Of a stretch of 48,568 bases of DNA, positions 23,792 through 30,632 are shown piece by piece. The stretch's first letter is position 1. Each line of letters opens with the position of its first letter. The stretch is taken from positions 1-48,568 of IMG/VR virus record IMGVR_UViG_3300046648_000224, one strand, 5' to 3'. The DNA comes from a virus. Under the pieces are notes generated by a model, which searched no databases, was not told the DNA's origin, and saw nothing but the letters and a program-made list of their open reading frames with translations. The position numbers were made by a program, and so were the translations under genes.

Positions 23792-24047
23792 CGGTCTCCT
23801 CCGCGATCTTCGCGCGCAGCGCTACGAGTTCGTCCAGGGCGTCGGCCAGCTTCTCGACGACGTCCGGACGCATGCGCCCCATCTCGACCAGTGGGCAGTC
23901 GATGGAGAAGTGCTCCCTGTCCAGCGACGGGAAGGTGACGCCGATCGCTCCGGAAGCCTTCTTGAGGTGCTCCACGGCGTTTGTGGCATCCGACGTCTTC
24001 CAGAACTTCGGAGGCGAACTCTTCTTGTTGGTTCCGGTATTTGACAT
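23784..24047 (-). CDS. Small protein, unknown
   Basis: This 87-residue protein has a Ser/Lys-rich start and a helical, acidic C-terminus (RPDVVEKLADALDELVALRAKIAEE), probably a coiled coil. It is the first gene of a short minus-strand operon divergent from the regulator at 24282. Confidence 0.5.
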   Translation of the reverse strand: MSNTGTNKKSSPPKFWKTSDATNAVEHLKKASGAIGVTFPSLDREHFSIDCPLVEMGRMRPDVVEKLADALDELVALRAKIAEETDE

Positions 24048-24183
24048 CCGTCCGCCTCTCCTTCGTCTGACGTACCTTCACCCGTCCGCCCGAACAGGCG
24101 TTCCACGACGTGCAGTTGCAGAACGCAGTGACGGCACCACCACGCTCTGCAAGTAGCATCCTCCCGATCGCGCCGTCATGCAA

Positions 24184-24206
24184 GTGCATGAACTGAGCAC
24201 ATGCAC
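24184..24206. promoter_or_regulatory. Operator-like inverted repeat before the regulator gene
   Basis: GTGCATG (24184-24190) and CATGCAC (24200-24206) form a perfect 7-bp inverted repeat with a 9-base spacer. It sits in the 234-base divergent gap (24048-24281), a likely binding site for the adjacent regulator. Confidence 0.5.
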
Positions 24207-24281
24207 GAAAGAATGATGGGTGTCCCGTGCTAAGAGGGGGTGGCAGACTGTGCGGTGGTACCCGCAACCAGGGAGGTCACG

Positions 24282-25139
24282 TTGGCAGCCAGTCCGACCG
24301 TGCTGAGGCGCAGGCTCGGCCAGGAGCTGCGCAACTTGCGTGAGGCGAAGAAACTCACAGCCGCGCAGGTGGCCAAGTCGCTCACGTGGTCCGAGTCCAA
24401 GGTGAGCCGGATCGAGGGTGGCAAGTCACCGCTGTCCGACAAGGATGCCAAACTCCTGCTCAATGAGTACGGAGTTCAGGATCCCCAGGAGATCCGGCAG
24501 TTCGTCGACCTGGTCCGCCGCAGCCGTCAGAACGGCTGGTGGCACTCCTACGGCGACGCCCTCCCGGAGTGGTTCAAGCCCTACCTCGGGTTCGAGGCCG
24601 ACGCCGCACAGATGCTCATCTACGAGACCGAGCTGGTTCACGGGCTGCTCCAGACGGAGCGCTACGCCCAGGCAGTGATCCGCTCCATGTCTCAGGCCCC
24701 GTCGGCCGATGAAATCGACCGCCGTGCAAGTGCACGGCTCCAGCGGCAGGAAATCCTCACCCGGGATGTTCCCCCGAAAGTGTGGGTGGTCCTCAACGAG
24801 GCAGTGATACACCGGGTGATCGCCTCCCGCGACGTGATGCGCGAGCAGTTGCACCACCTCGCTGACGTGGTGGAATCGAACCCAAGTGTCACTGTCCAGA
24901 TTCTGCCTTTTGAGGCCGGGGCACACGCGAGTATGGGCTACTCGTTCTCGATCCTGTCGTTCGACGACGTCCCAGGATCGCTGGTCTACTCCGAGCAGTT
25001 GACGAGCGCGGTGTACATGGACAAGACCACAGATGTAAGTCGCCACGAGGAGATCTTTCAGCAGCTCGTGGCGGCTTCAACGCGACCGGATAGCTCCGTC
25101 GCTTGGTTGAAGGAAACAGCAGAGAGGTTCGGAAAATGA
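24282..25139 (+). CDS. Scr1/WhiJ-type XRE regulator (DUF5753)
   Basis: This 285-residue protein has an N-terminal XRE helix-turn-helix (RLGQELRNLREAKKLTAAQVAKSLTWSESKVSRIEGGK, about residues 10-47) and a C-terminal DUF5753 domain ('WWHSYGDALPEWFKPYLGFEADAAQMLIYETELVHGLLQTERYAQAV'). This architecture is abundant in Streptomyces chromosomes, usually paired with a DUF397 gene, in development or toxin-antitoxin-like loci. TTG at 24282-24284 has AGGGAGG 5 bases upstream. The GTG at 24240 lacks one. It is coupled to the DUF397 gene by ATGA. In a phage it may serve as an immunity or host-interface regulator. Confidence 0.88.
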   Translation: MAASPTVLRRRLGQELRNLREAKKLTAAQVAKSLTWSESKVSRIEGGKSPLSDKDAKLLLNEYGVQDPQEIRQFVDLVRRSRQNGWWHSYGDALPEWFKPYLGFEADAAQMLIYETELVHGLLQTERYAQAVIRSMSQAPSADEIDRRASARLQRQEILTRDVPPKVWVVLNEAVIHRVIASRDVMREQLHHLADVVESNPSVTVQILPFEAGAHASMGYSFSILSFDDVPGSLVYSEQLTSAVYMDKTTDVSRHEEIFQQLVAASTRPDSSVAWLKETAERFGK

Positions 25140-25339
25140 ACGAGACGAGCGGCGAGCTGCACTGGTTCACGTCCAGCTACAGCAACGGCGAGGGGAGCTG
25201 CGTCGAGTTCGCCGTTACCCCTGGAGGAGCTGGCGCGGTACGTGACACCAAGGACCGCGAGGTCGGCACGCACGTCTTCACCCCGGCCGGGTGGACGACG
25301 TTCCTTGAGGCCGTGAAGTCCGGCGCGTTCAGCGCCTGA
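25136..25339 (+). CDS. DUF397 partner protein
   Basis: This 67-residue protein has the family signature 'WFTSSYSNGEGSCVEFAV' and 'VRDTKDREVGTHVFTPAGWTTFLEAVKSG'. DUF397 proteins are encoded beside WhiJ/Scr1-like regulators in streptomycetes and are thought to modulate them. The ATG overlaps the regulator stop by four bases. It is followed by a strong terminator. Confidence 0.9.
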   Translation: MNETSGELHWFTSSYSNGEGSCVEFAVTPGGAGAVRDTKDREVGTHVFTPAGWTTFLEAVKSGAFSA

Positions 25340-25348
25340 CAAGCCAGA

Positions 25349-25378
25349 AGCCCCCGGCTCCGTTGGGAGTCGGGGGCT
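25349..25378. terminator. Bidirectional terminator
   Basis: The stem AGCCCCCG / CGGGGGCT lies between the convergent DUF397 gene and the minus-strand genes ending at 25388. Confidence 0.85.
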
Positions 25379-25387
25379 TCGTCGTAC

Positions 25388-25489
25388 CTACAGCCAGGTG
25401 AAGGGCGAGGCGAGGGCTTCGAGCGCCGCGAGGAGGAGGCGGATCAGTCCCTCGAAGAAGGCTCCAGCAGCCCGTCGCAGGCGCTTCAC
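25388..25489 (-). CDS. 33-residue amphipathic peptide
   Basis: This short frame (MKRLRRAAGAFFEGLIRLLL...) has a cationic N-terminus and then a hydrophobic/amphipathic helix. The GTG at 25487-25489 overlaps the TGA of the MazG-like gene (GTGA), and a GGAGAG site lies 7 bases upstream. It looks like a membrane-active micropeptide at the end of an operon. Supported by coupling and composition only. Confidence 0.45.
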   Translation of the reverse strand: MKRLRRAAGAFFEGLIRLLLAALEALASPFTWL

Positions 25490-26001
25490 AGCCACTCTCC
25501 GGTGAGGGCTCCGTGGACGTCGGCCTCACGGTAGGTGGCGGGCTTGAGGACCTTGCCGTCCTCGCGCCGGATGACCTTGCCGTCGACCACCTTGCTCATG
25601 TTCGAGCGATGCACTTCGGCGAAGACGGCCTCCAGGGGGATCTCCAGGAGGTCGGCGGTGCCGTAGACGACGTACAGCACGTCGGCGAGTTCCTTGGCCA
25701 GGGCCTCGTACCAGCGCGGTCCCTCGGGTGCCGACTCTCCCCGGCCGGGCAGGAAGTGGCTCGTGGGCGACGACTCGATGAAGTCGTCCATGATCTGGGC
25801 CTTGCGGTAGTTCAGCAGGGCCTCCAGGGCCTCCTGGACCTCCTCGGCGATGAGGGTGGACCGCAGGGCGATCAGGTCGTCTCGTCCGGCCTCGTCGCGC
25901 TCGATGAAGGGCTTCTCCCCCACGGCGCGGTGCCACTGTCCCAGCGCCCGCATGGGGCGGTGGGTGGAGGTATGAAGCAGGGTCTTCGGGATGCTGCTCA
26001 A
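25486..26001 (-). CDS. MazG-like nucleotide pyrophosphohydrolase
   Basis: This 171-residue protein has the all-alpha NTP-PPase metal site: EEVQEALEALLNYR (E-x2-E pattern), then 'ELADVLYVVYGTADLLEIPLEAVFAEVHRSNMSKV' (E-x2-D pattern with the typical following helix). Such enzymes hydrolyse NTPs or related nucleotides, sometimes alarmones, during infection. The TTG start at 25999-26001 has AGGAGA and shares its start context CCCCTTGAGC with two downstream-numbered genes (27176, 28437). A longer frame to 26118 lacks support. Residues 9-11 are the CTT-CAT-ACC triplet. Confidence 0.8.
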   Translation of the reverse strand: MSSIPKTLLHTSTHRPMRALGQWHRAVGEKPFIERDEAGRDDLIALRSTLIAEEVQEALEALLNYRKAQIMDDFIESSPTSHFLPGRGESAPEGPRWYEALAKELADVLYVVYGTADLLEIPLEAVFAEVHRSNMSKVVDGKVIRREDGKVLKPATYREADVHGALTGEWL

Positions 26002-26009
26002 GGGGTCTC

Positions 26010-26504
26010 CTAGAAGGTTTCGGCGATGTCGCCGGGGTCGACGGCCAGCGGGAGGCGTCCGTCCTCGAAGAGGTGGATCCCGTTGCGGCTGTAGGCCAGG
26101 TCGCACAGTTGCGCGCACTGGAGCCGGTCCGTTCGGGAGATGCGTTCGGCTACCCAGTCGCTCCAGAAGCCGAAGAAGCGGAGCCCGAGCGCGATGTCGT
26201 CGAGCCAGTTGTAGCCGATGCCCCTGCCGTTGTTGGCCTGGGCGAAGCCGAGGGCGGTCTCCCAGATGGCGAGGCGGGTCTCGTCGGGGATGATGACGTC
26301 GGAGTTGTACTTCGCGTTCGGGTACATCGAGATGTGGCCGAGGCGGGCGCCGCCCGGCTGTGCCTCGACGAGGAGACCGGCCGGGCCGACGATGAAGGCG
26401 TGGTTGTACCGAGAGAAGGTCAGCAGCCGGATGCCCCAGCCGAGGATGCCACCGGTCGCGGTGACGCCGATGGTGCCGATGGGCGGCGGGGTTCCCTTAG
26501 CCAT
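26010..26504 (-). CDS. Permuted papain-fold (NlpC/P60-like) hydrolase
   Basis: This 164-residue protein resembles permuted NlpC/P60 (YiiX/LRAT-like) enzymes. The His-bearing strand comes first (SRYNHAFIV, His35), then an acidic residue in 'LLVEAQPG' (Glu47), with the Cys later (RLQCAQLCDLAY, Cys130). Family members cleave amide or ester bonds in peptidoglycan or lipids. A Gly-rich hydrophobic N-terminus (TGGILGWGIRLLTF) may contact membranes. The ATG at 26502-26504 overlaps the upstream stop. Confidence 0.65.
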   Translation of the reverse strand: MAKGTPPPIGTIGVTATGGILGWGIRLLTFSRYNHAFIVGPAGLLVEAQPGGARLGHISMYPNAKYNSDVIIPDETRLAIWETALGFAQANNGRGIGYNWLDDIALGLRFFGFWSDWVAERISRTDRLQCAQLCDLAYSRNGIHLFEDGRLPLAVDPGDIAETF

Positions 26505-26736
26505 TCTGGCCGTCCTCCTGGTCCGTGGGCTTGCTGCGGCGTCCCAGGTAGTCCCAGGAGAAGTAGGGGCCGTAGCCGTAGGGGCTGAGGCCCTTGGGGA
26601 GCGGTACGGGGCCGTAGGGGTATCCCTCGTCGTCCCGCTCGACCACGGTGGTGATGGTCTTGGAGAACTCGCTCCAGTTGCCGTCCGCGTCCTTCTCGCT
26701 GTGGACCACGGTCGTGGTTGTCGTCTTACGCGACAC
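26497..26736 (-). CDS. Small protein, unknown
   Basis: This 79-residue protein has a Thr-rich beta N-terminus (KTTTTTVVHSEKDADGNW) and a Pro/Gly/Tyr-rich C-terminus (LPKGLSPYGYGPYFSWDYLG). The GTG start at 26734-26736 has GGAGGA. It overlaps both neighbours. No family is recognised. Confidence 0.5.
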   Translation of the reverse strand: MSRKTTTTTVVHSEKDADGNWSEFSKTITTVVERDDEGYPYGPVPLPKGLSPYGYGPYFSWDYLGRRSKPTDQEDGQNG

Positions 26737-26920
26737 TGTCTTCCTCCAGGGTGTATTTGCCGTAGAAGTCGATGTGCAGGCTGTCGTTGTTCTGGGCGCG
26801 CTCCAGCCAGCGGTCGGCGAAGACCTGGCGGGCGTAGAAGAAGGTCTTGGCGGTCCAGGTGCCGTCCTTGTGGATCAGCACCCGGACCTTCCACAGGTGG
26901 TTGTCCCTAGGCGTTCGCAC
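26726..26920 (-). CDS. Small protein, unknown
   Basis: This 64-residue protein has 'KVRVLIHKDGTWTAKTFFYARQVFADRWLERAQNN', a small alpha/beta pattern. The GTG at 26918-26920 has GGAGG 9 bases upstream. It overlaps the neighbouring genes. No family is recognised. Confidence 0.5.
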   Translation of the reverse strand: MRTPRDNHLWKVRVLIHKDGTWTAKTFFYARQVFADRWLERAQNNDSLHIDFYGKYTLEEDSVA

Positions 26921-27176
26921 CGGCAGCCCCTCCGGGCAAGATATGAAGCGCGCCGGGCTGGTCGAGGTCCATGAAGGGGTCGGCCAACTGGACGGCGACC
27001 TGGGTGAAGGCGTTGCCGATGATCTCCTGGATGCCTCCGAGGCCCTCCAACTTGTCGGCGAGTTCGAGGAGGGTGCCGACGACGTCCTTGATCGCGACGA
27101 AGTACTCGCCGTCGTCGTCCTGGATGTAGCGGTAGGACGCCTCGTGCTCGGACGCGGTCTCGGTGAGGACGCTCAA
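26907..27176 (-). CDS. Small protein, unknown
   Basis: This 89-residue protein has a helical core with 'FVAIKDVVGTLLELADKLEGLGGIQEIIGNAF'. TTG at 27174-27176 with GGAGAA is preferred because the same CCCCTTGAGC context starts two neighbouring genes. A GTG at 27222-27224 without a ribosome site would add 16 residues. The C-terminus carries the CTT-CAT-ATC triplet. Confidence 0.5.
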   Translation of the reverse strand: MSVLTETASEHEASYRYIQDDDGEYFVAIKDVVGTLLELADKLEGLGGIQEIIGNAFTQVAVQLADPFMDLDQPGALHILPGGAAGANA

Positions 27177-27201
27177 GGGGTTCTCCAAGGTCTTGGTGGT
27201 G

Positions 27202-28437
27202 TCAGAGCCAGACGCGGTACTCACTGGTGACTCGTCCCTTCTCGGGGTTGATGAAGTGCAGGCGCTGGGAGGGGTCTCCCGTGGCCGCGACGAACTCGTG
27301 GGCGTAGATGTTGTCGCTCTCGGGGCTGCCGGTCATGAAGACGGAGCCGCCGTTGGCCAACTGGAGTTGCATCGACTGGTGGTAGTGGCCGATGTAGAGG
27401 TCGCGGAAGGCCGGGAGGACGCCGGAGGCCCACTGGTTGGCCTTGCGGAGGATGCCGTAGGCGGGGATGTTGCCGCCGAAGGACTTGATCTCGTCGCCGT
27501 GGATGGCCATGGCCTTGTAGTTGCCGATGGTGAAGTTCTGGTACCAGCCGCCGTCCGTCTGGAAGCGGGTCAGCCGGTCCTCGTCGGCGAGGCGCTGGCG
27601 CACGATGTTGTAGACCATGCGGTCGACGTTGTCGGAGGCCTTGATGCCGTCGCCCTTGCGGCCGAGACGTCCGTGGTTGCCGTACTCGGCGACGACCTCG
27701 ACCGTCTCGTAGGTATGAAGCGCCTGCTTGATCGTCCAGATCATCAGGTCGGCGACGTCGAACATCTGCTCGTAGAGGGTGCCGTCGAGTTCCCACACCT
27801 GCCCGGGGAAGATCGAGACGCCTTCGACCATGTCTCCGGTGAACAGCAGGACGCCGTGCTTGACCGGGTGGTCGGCGCGCTGGATGTCGGTGATCTCGTT
27901 GGCCTTCTCGACGTAGCGCATGATGCGGGTCCGCATGATGGTGCGGTCGTACGTCTCGGTCTTCTTGCCGCCCTGCCAGTCCGTGAGGTGCCACAGGGCG
28001 ACCTCGGACGGCTTGGTACGGCGGTCACGCGCTGGAGGCTCGACGGGGGTCACTCCGACGTACTGCGCGGCGTCGCTGGCGGCACGGTAGACGGCCTCGA
28101 TGTACTCGTCGCCGCGCGCCTTCGCCTTCTTGAACTGCTGGAACAGTCGGCGGTTGTCAGCCTCCAGGGCCTGTATCCGCTCGATCTGCTCCTCGTTCTC
28201 GGCCACTGCCTCGGCCGTGCCCTCCTCGGGCAGGGTATGAAGCCCCTTCTCCTTGCCCGGCTCGACCAGGATGTTGCGCTTGTAGCCGTTGGCCTTGCGC
28301 CAGCGCCGGACGGCGGTCTCGGAGGTCTCCACACCGTTGAAGTTGAGGTCGTCGGAGGCGGCCTGGTGGCCGACGTTGGGGTCCATCAGGATCTCGCGGA
28401 CCCAGTCGACCTCGATGTACTCAGCGAGCGTGCTCAA
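27202..28437 (-). CDS. Calcineurin-like metallophosphoesterase
   Basis: This 411-residue protein has an N-terminal helical/HTH-like part, a coiled coil (about 75-125) and a C-terminal metallophosphoesterase domain. The motifs are 'HLTDWQGG' (D153-x-Q155, Gln replacing the usual His), 'LLFTGDMVEG' (GD), 'EYGNHGRLG' (GNH), 'AIHGDEIKS' and 'YIGHYHQ' (GHxH). Related phage and SbcD/Mre11-type enzymes act on DNA ends or other phosphodiesters. It has a TTG start and two copies of the Leu-His-Thr triplet, one in the linker and one in the catalytic domain. Confidence 0.82.
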   Translation of the reverse strand: MSTLAEYIEVDWVREILMDPNVGHQAASDDLNFNGVETSETAVRRWRKANGYKRNILVEPGKEKGLHTLPEEGTAEAVAENEEQIERIQALEADNRRLFQQFKKAKARGDEYIEAVYRAASDAAQYVGVTPVEPPARDRRTKPSEVALWHLTDWQGGKKTETYDRTIMRTRIMRYVEKANEITDIQRADHPVKHGVLLFTGDMVEGVSIFPGQVWELDGTLYEQMFDVADLMIWTIKQALHTYETVEVVAEYGNHGRLGRKGDGIKASDNVDRMVYNIVRQRLADEDRLTRFQTDGGWYQNFTIGNYKAMAIHGDEIKSFGGNIPAYGILRKANQWASGVLPAFRDLYIGHYHQSMQLQLANGGSVFMTGSPESDNIYAHEFVAATGDPSQRLHFINPEKGRVTSEYRVWL

Positions 28438-28498
28438 GGGGTGTTCCTCTCGGAGGAGATGGTGGCCGCCGGACCGTTCCCGGCCCGACTCCGAGTAC

Positions 28499-28544
28499 GG
28501 TATCAGGGTTATCGCTTCCTAGCAATACTTCACTTCGGAAGTGA
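28499..28544 (-). promoter_or_regulatory. Control region upstream of the phosphoesterase operon
   Basis: The gap 28438-28694 holds GTATCAGGG (from 28500, shared with the tRNA promoter region at 30252), the GGAAGCGATAAC box (28508-28519) and a palindrome TCACTTC-G-GAAGTGA (28530-28544). No convincing -35/-10 pair was found. The rest of the gap is a terminator at 28650-28676. Confidence 0.4.
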
Positions 28545-28649
28545 GAAGACTTCACCACAGGAGTCAGGCGCCTCCGTCGCTGACGTCCTACCAGGTCAAC
28601 CGGCATGGACACCTAGACTGGAACCCTTCCAAAGCGATAACAAAGAAGA

Positions 28650-28676
28650 CCCCGGCCACTGTTCGTGAGCCGGGGC
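28650..28676 (-). terminator. Terminator, end of the tRNA transcript
   Basis: The stem CCCCGGC / GCCGGGG would stop minus-strand transcripts coming from the tRNA cluster before the phosphoesterase control region. Confidence 0.65.
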
Positions 28677-28694
28677 TGAAGCCTGGGGTGGGTC

Positions 28695-28994
28695 ATGTTC
28701 TGGTTCTGTGAGACGTGCAACGACTGGGGTGTTGCGGACACCGAGGTCGACGTCGTGGTGGACCGCCAGCGGCACATGGGCGCTCACGTCGAGCGGGCCC
28801 TGGAGATGACAGAGCCCCAGGAAGAGTCCGTGGCTGAGGTTGAGGACACTGTCCTCCGCGCCAAATACCTGGCGTGGGGTAGCACGGCTCTGCTGGGGCT
28901 ACTGTCTGCTCGTTGGCACGCGCTGGCGGGGGTAGTGCCGTTCGCGGCCTTGCTCGTCTGGGTGGTGACCCAGTCGGGCAATGAGGGTGAATGA
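28695..28994 (+). CDS. Zinc-finger membrane protein on the plus strand
   Basis: This 99-residue protein has an N-terminal 'CETCNDWG' and a following His pair (HMGAHV), a possible zinc finger, and two C-terminal hydrophobic stretches (LAWGSTALLGLLSARWHALAG; VVPFAALLVWVVT). It is antisense to the end of the tRNA transcript and its last bases overlap the 3' end of the tRNA-His gene. The ribosome site is GGGTGGG only, so the start is moderately certain. Confidence 0.5.
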   Translation: MFWFCETCNDWGVADTEVDVVVDRQRHMGAHVERALEMTEPQEESVAEVEDTVLRAKYLAWGSTALLGLLSARWHALAGVVPFAALLVWVVTQSGNEGE

Positions 28995-29072
28995 CGGGGG
29001 TTGAACCCGCACGCTCCTTTCGGAACACCGGGGTCACAGCCCGGCGCGGCTACCATTTCGCCACACTCACCA
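28986..29072 (-). tRNA. tRNA-His(GTG) with a long class II variable arm
   Basis: The 87-base cloverleaf has a 7-bp acceptor plus a G-1:C73 pair (the histidine identity pair), a D-arm GCG/CGC, an anticodon stem CCGGG/CCCGG with loop CTGTGAC (anticodon GTG), a variable arm stem GTTCC-GAAA-GGAGC, and a T-arm with loop TTCAACC. CCA is not encoded. Histidine tRNAs are normally class I with a short variable loop. The body here resembles a leucine tRNA. It would decode CAC and CAT if charged by HisRS. Confidence 0.85.
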
Positions 29073-29146
29073 TGAGAAGGTCTCGACCACGCGCCACCCA
29101 CCCGGAATCTCACCGGCCTAAGCCTTGTCCGTCGGCCCTTCCCTCG

Positions 29147-29219
29147 CTCCCCGACCTGGATTCGAACCAGGAACCAGCGGATTAACAGTCCGCTGCTCTG
29201 CCGATTGAGCTATCGAGGA
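29147..29219 (-). tRNA. tRNA-Asn(GTT)
   Basis: A 73-base cloverleaf with acceptor TCCTCGA/TCGGGGA (one wobble), anticodon stem GCGGA/TCCGC and loop CTGTTAA. The T-arm is GGTTCGAATCC and the discriminator is G. CCA is not encoded. Confidence 0.93.
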
Positions 29220-29284
29220 ATGCATCAGTGTTTGCACTGACCCTACTGGACTCCACGCCCAGACAGGTAACTGACCCCAGACCG

Positions 29285-29367
29285 TAGCCAAGGTGGGACT
29301 CGAACCCACACGCTCTTACGAGCACCGTCTTTTGAGGACGGCGTGGCTGCCTTTTCACCACTCGGCC
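29285..29367 (-). tRNA. tRNA-Leu(CAA)
   Basis: An 83-base class II tRNA with acceptor GGCCGAG/CTTGGCT (two wobbles), anticodon stem CCGTC/GACGG with loop CTCAAAA, variable arm GCTC-GTAA-GAGC and discriminator A. It reads TTG codons, which this phage uses both internally and as start codons. Confidence 0.9.
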
Positions 29368-29371
29368 TTGC

Positions 29372-29397
29372 GCCGGAGGGTTTTCAGGCCCTCCGGC
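29372..29397 (-). terminator. Terminator of the NlpC/P60 gene
   Basis: The perfect stem GCCGGAGGG / CCCTCCGGC with an 8-base loop lies between the peptidase stop and tRNA-Leu. The downstream tRNAs may need read-through or processing. Confidence 0.75.
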
Positions 29398-29413
29398 CTT
29401 TCCTACGTGAAGC

Positions 29414-29911
29414 CTACTTCACGGTGTAGCGGCCGTAGTAAACGGACTTCGTCCAGGGCTTGTAGTAGTTGACACCCCTGCCCGGCCGCTCGCTTTCCAG
29501 CCAGGTGTGGGAATTGACGTATATACCGACGTGGTAGACGTAGCCGCGCGAGTCGTGGGCGAAGACGAGGTCCCCGGCCCGGGGGCTCTTGACGTGCAGG
29601 CTGTGCCTGTACTGGTCGTTCGCGACCCGGGGAATACTCTTCCCCAGCTTCTTCAGGGTGTACTGGGTCAGGCCCGAGCAGTCGAACCCCCTGGACGGCG
29701 AGGATCCTCCCCACACGTACCGGACTCCCTTGTACTTGGCGCCCTGCTTCACGATCTTCGTTCCGGACGACACCGTAGTGGTGGACTTTACGGCGACCGG
29801 TACGGCGATCTTCGTGGATGCGACCGGCGTATTCGCCTGCGCGCTTGATGTAGCGAGCGGGGAAAATGCCAGGGCCGCAGCGAGCAGAAGTCCAGCGATC
29901 CTCTTATTCAT
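29414..29911 (-). CDS. Secreted NlpC/P60 peptidoglycan endopeptidase
   Basis: This 165-residue protein has a cleavable signal peptide (MNKRIAGLLLAAALAFSP..., to about residue 27), a basic Thr/Val-rich linker, and an NlpC/P60 domain: 'YVWGGSSPSRGFDCSGLTQY' (Cys78), 'RAGDLVFAHDSRGYVYHVGIYV' (His127) and a third polar residue just after. It cleaves peptide stems in the cell wall. The signal peptide suggests export by the host Sec system. It could be an endolysin or a secreted wall-remodelling protein. It sits between tRNA genes. Confidence 0.88.
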   Translation of the reverse strand: MNKRIAGLLLAAALAFSPLATSSAQANTPVASTKIAVPVAVKSTTTVSSGTKIVKQGAKYKGVRYVWGGSSPSRGFDCSGLTQYTLKKLGKSIPRVANDQYRHSLHVKSPRAGDLVFAHDSRGYVYHVGIYVNSHTWLESERPGRGVNYYKPWTKSVYYGRYTVK

Positions 29912-30075
29912 GACAGCACTCCGCACGCTTACGAGATTAGGTGACGGGCTCGGGTAAGTGCCTTTCCCTACCACAAATAGCTCTGCGGATTCGCCCCAAA
30001 AGATTCGGTCTCCCGCCCCTGTTCAGGGTTGAGTTCAGGATTTGTCCAGGAACAGGGCTCAGCGTCTGGACAAAG

Positions 30076-30148
30076 TGGCCCCCTCTGGAATCGCACCAGA
30101 ATCTCCCGCTTTTCAGGCGGGCGCATTAACTGCCTCTGCCAAAGGGCC
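30076..30148 (-). tRNA. tRNA-Phe(GAA)
   Basis: A 73-base cloverleaf with acceptor GGCCCTT/GGGGGCC plus A, anticodon stem CCCGC/GCGGG with loop CTGAAAA. The T-loop reads TGCGATT instead of the usual TTCGANT, a notable deviation at the invariant T-psi-C. Confidence 0.85.
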
Positions 30149-30154
30149 GTGAAG

Positions 30155-30228
30155 TCTGGACGGCAGGATTTGAACCTGCGATCTCCTGATCCCAAATCAG
30201 GCGCGCTACCGGGCTGCGCTACGTCCAG
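30155..30228 (-). tRNA. tRNA-Pro(TGG)
   Basis: A 74-base cloverleaf with acceptor CTGGACG/CGTCCAG plus A, anticodon stem CCTGA/TCAGG with loop TTTGGGA, and T-arm GGTTCAAATCC. It reads CCA and other CCN codons by wobble. It is the first tRNA after the promoter. Confidence 0.92.
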
Positions 30229-30243
30229 AAGTTGATGTCTTCG

Positions 30244-30274
30244 ACACTACCGTATCAGGGATACCCGTTGTCAA
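30244..30274 (-). promoter_or_regulatory. tRNA operon promoter with operator-like palindrome
   Basis: On the minus strand TTGACA (30269-30274) is followed by GGTAGT at 17 bases (30246-30251) or TAGTGT at 19 bases (30244-30249). The palindrome GTATC-AGG-GATAC (30252-30264) fills the spacer. GTATCAGGG recurs at 28500. Confidence 0.6.
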
Positions 30275-30358
30275 GCCACAAACTGAATTAGCTTGCATTG
30301 GGCGGGAAGAGTTCCCCGCCGGGTCTTACGCGGTCGCGTCACGGCGACGGCAGCCCGG

Positions 30359-30478
30359 TCAGGCGGGGAACGGGAAACGGCCGAGGCAGAACGCCTGCAA
30401 GGCCGGGATGAGCGCGGGCATGCTGGCGGAGGGGAGGTGGTTCCCCTGGCCCGGCCGTCGCTCGCTCATCGTGTTCAT
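30359..30478 (-). CDS. 39-residue peptide, tentative
   Basis: This short frame (MNTMSERRPGQGNHLPSASM...) ends 'ALQAFCLGRFPFPA'. A GGAAGCGATTAC box (30512-30523) lies 34 bases upstream of its ATG. There is no good ribosome site. The surrounding 400-base gap (30229-30632) holds little else, apart from wide-loop GC hairpins at about 30312-30368. Confidence 0.3.
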   Translation of the reverse strand: MNTMSERRPGQGNHLPSASMPALIPALQAFCLGRFPFPA

Positions 30479-30632
30479 GCATCCATTGAAGCGGATCACG
30501 ACTACGGGTTTGTAATCGCTTCCGGCCACTGCCTGAATGCCTCGTGCGAGGCGGGGGGTAGGACACTGTCCGGACATAGCGGAAGGGGCCGGGGGATGTT
30601 CTCCCTCGACCCCTTCGGAACGACAGTCAGCT

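Noticed and set aside
29073-29146. A further tRNA between tRNA-His and tRNA-Asn
   Set aside because: No acceptor pairing or T-arm motif could be found in the 74-base gap.
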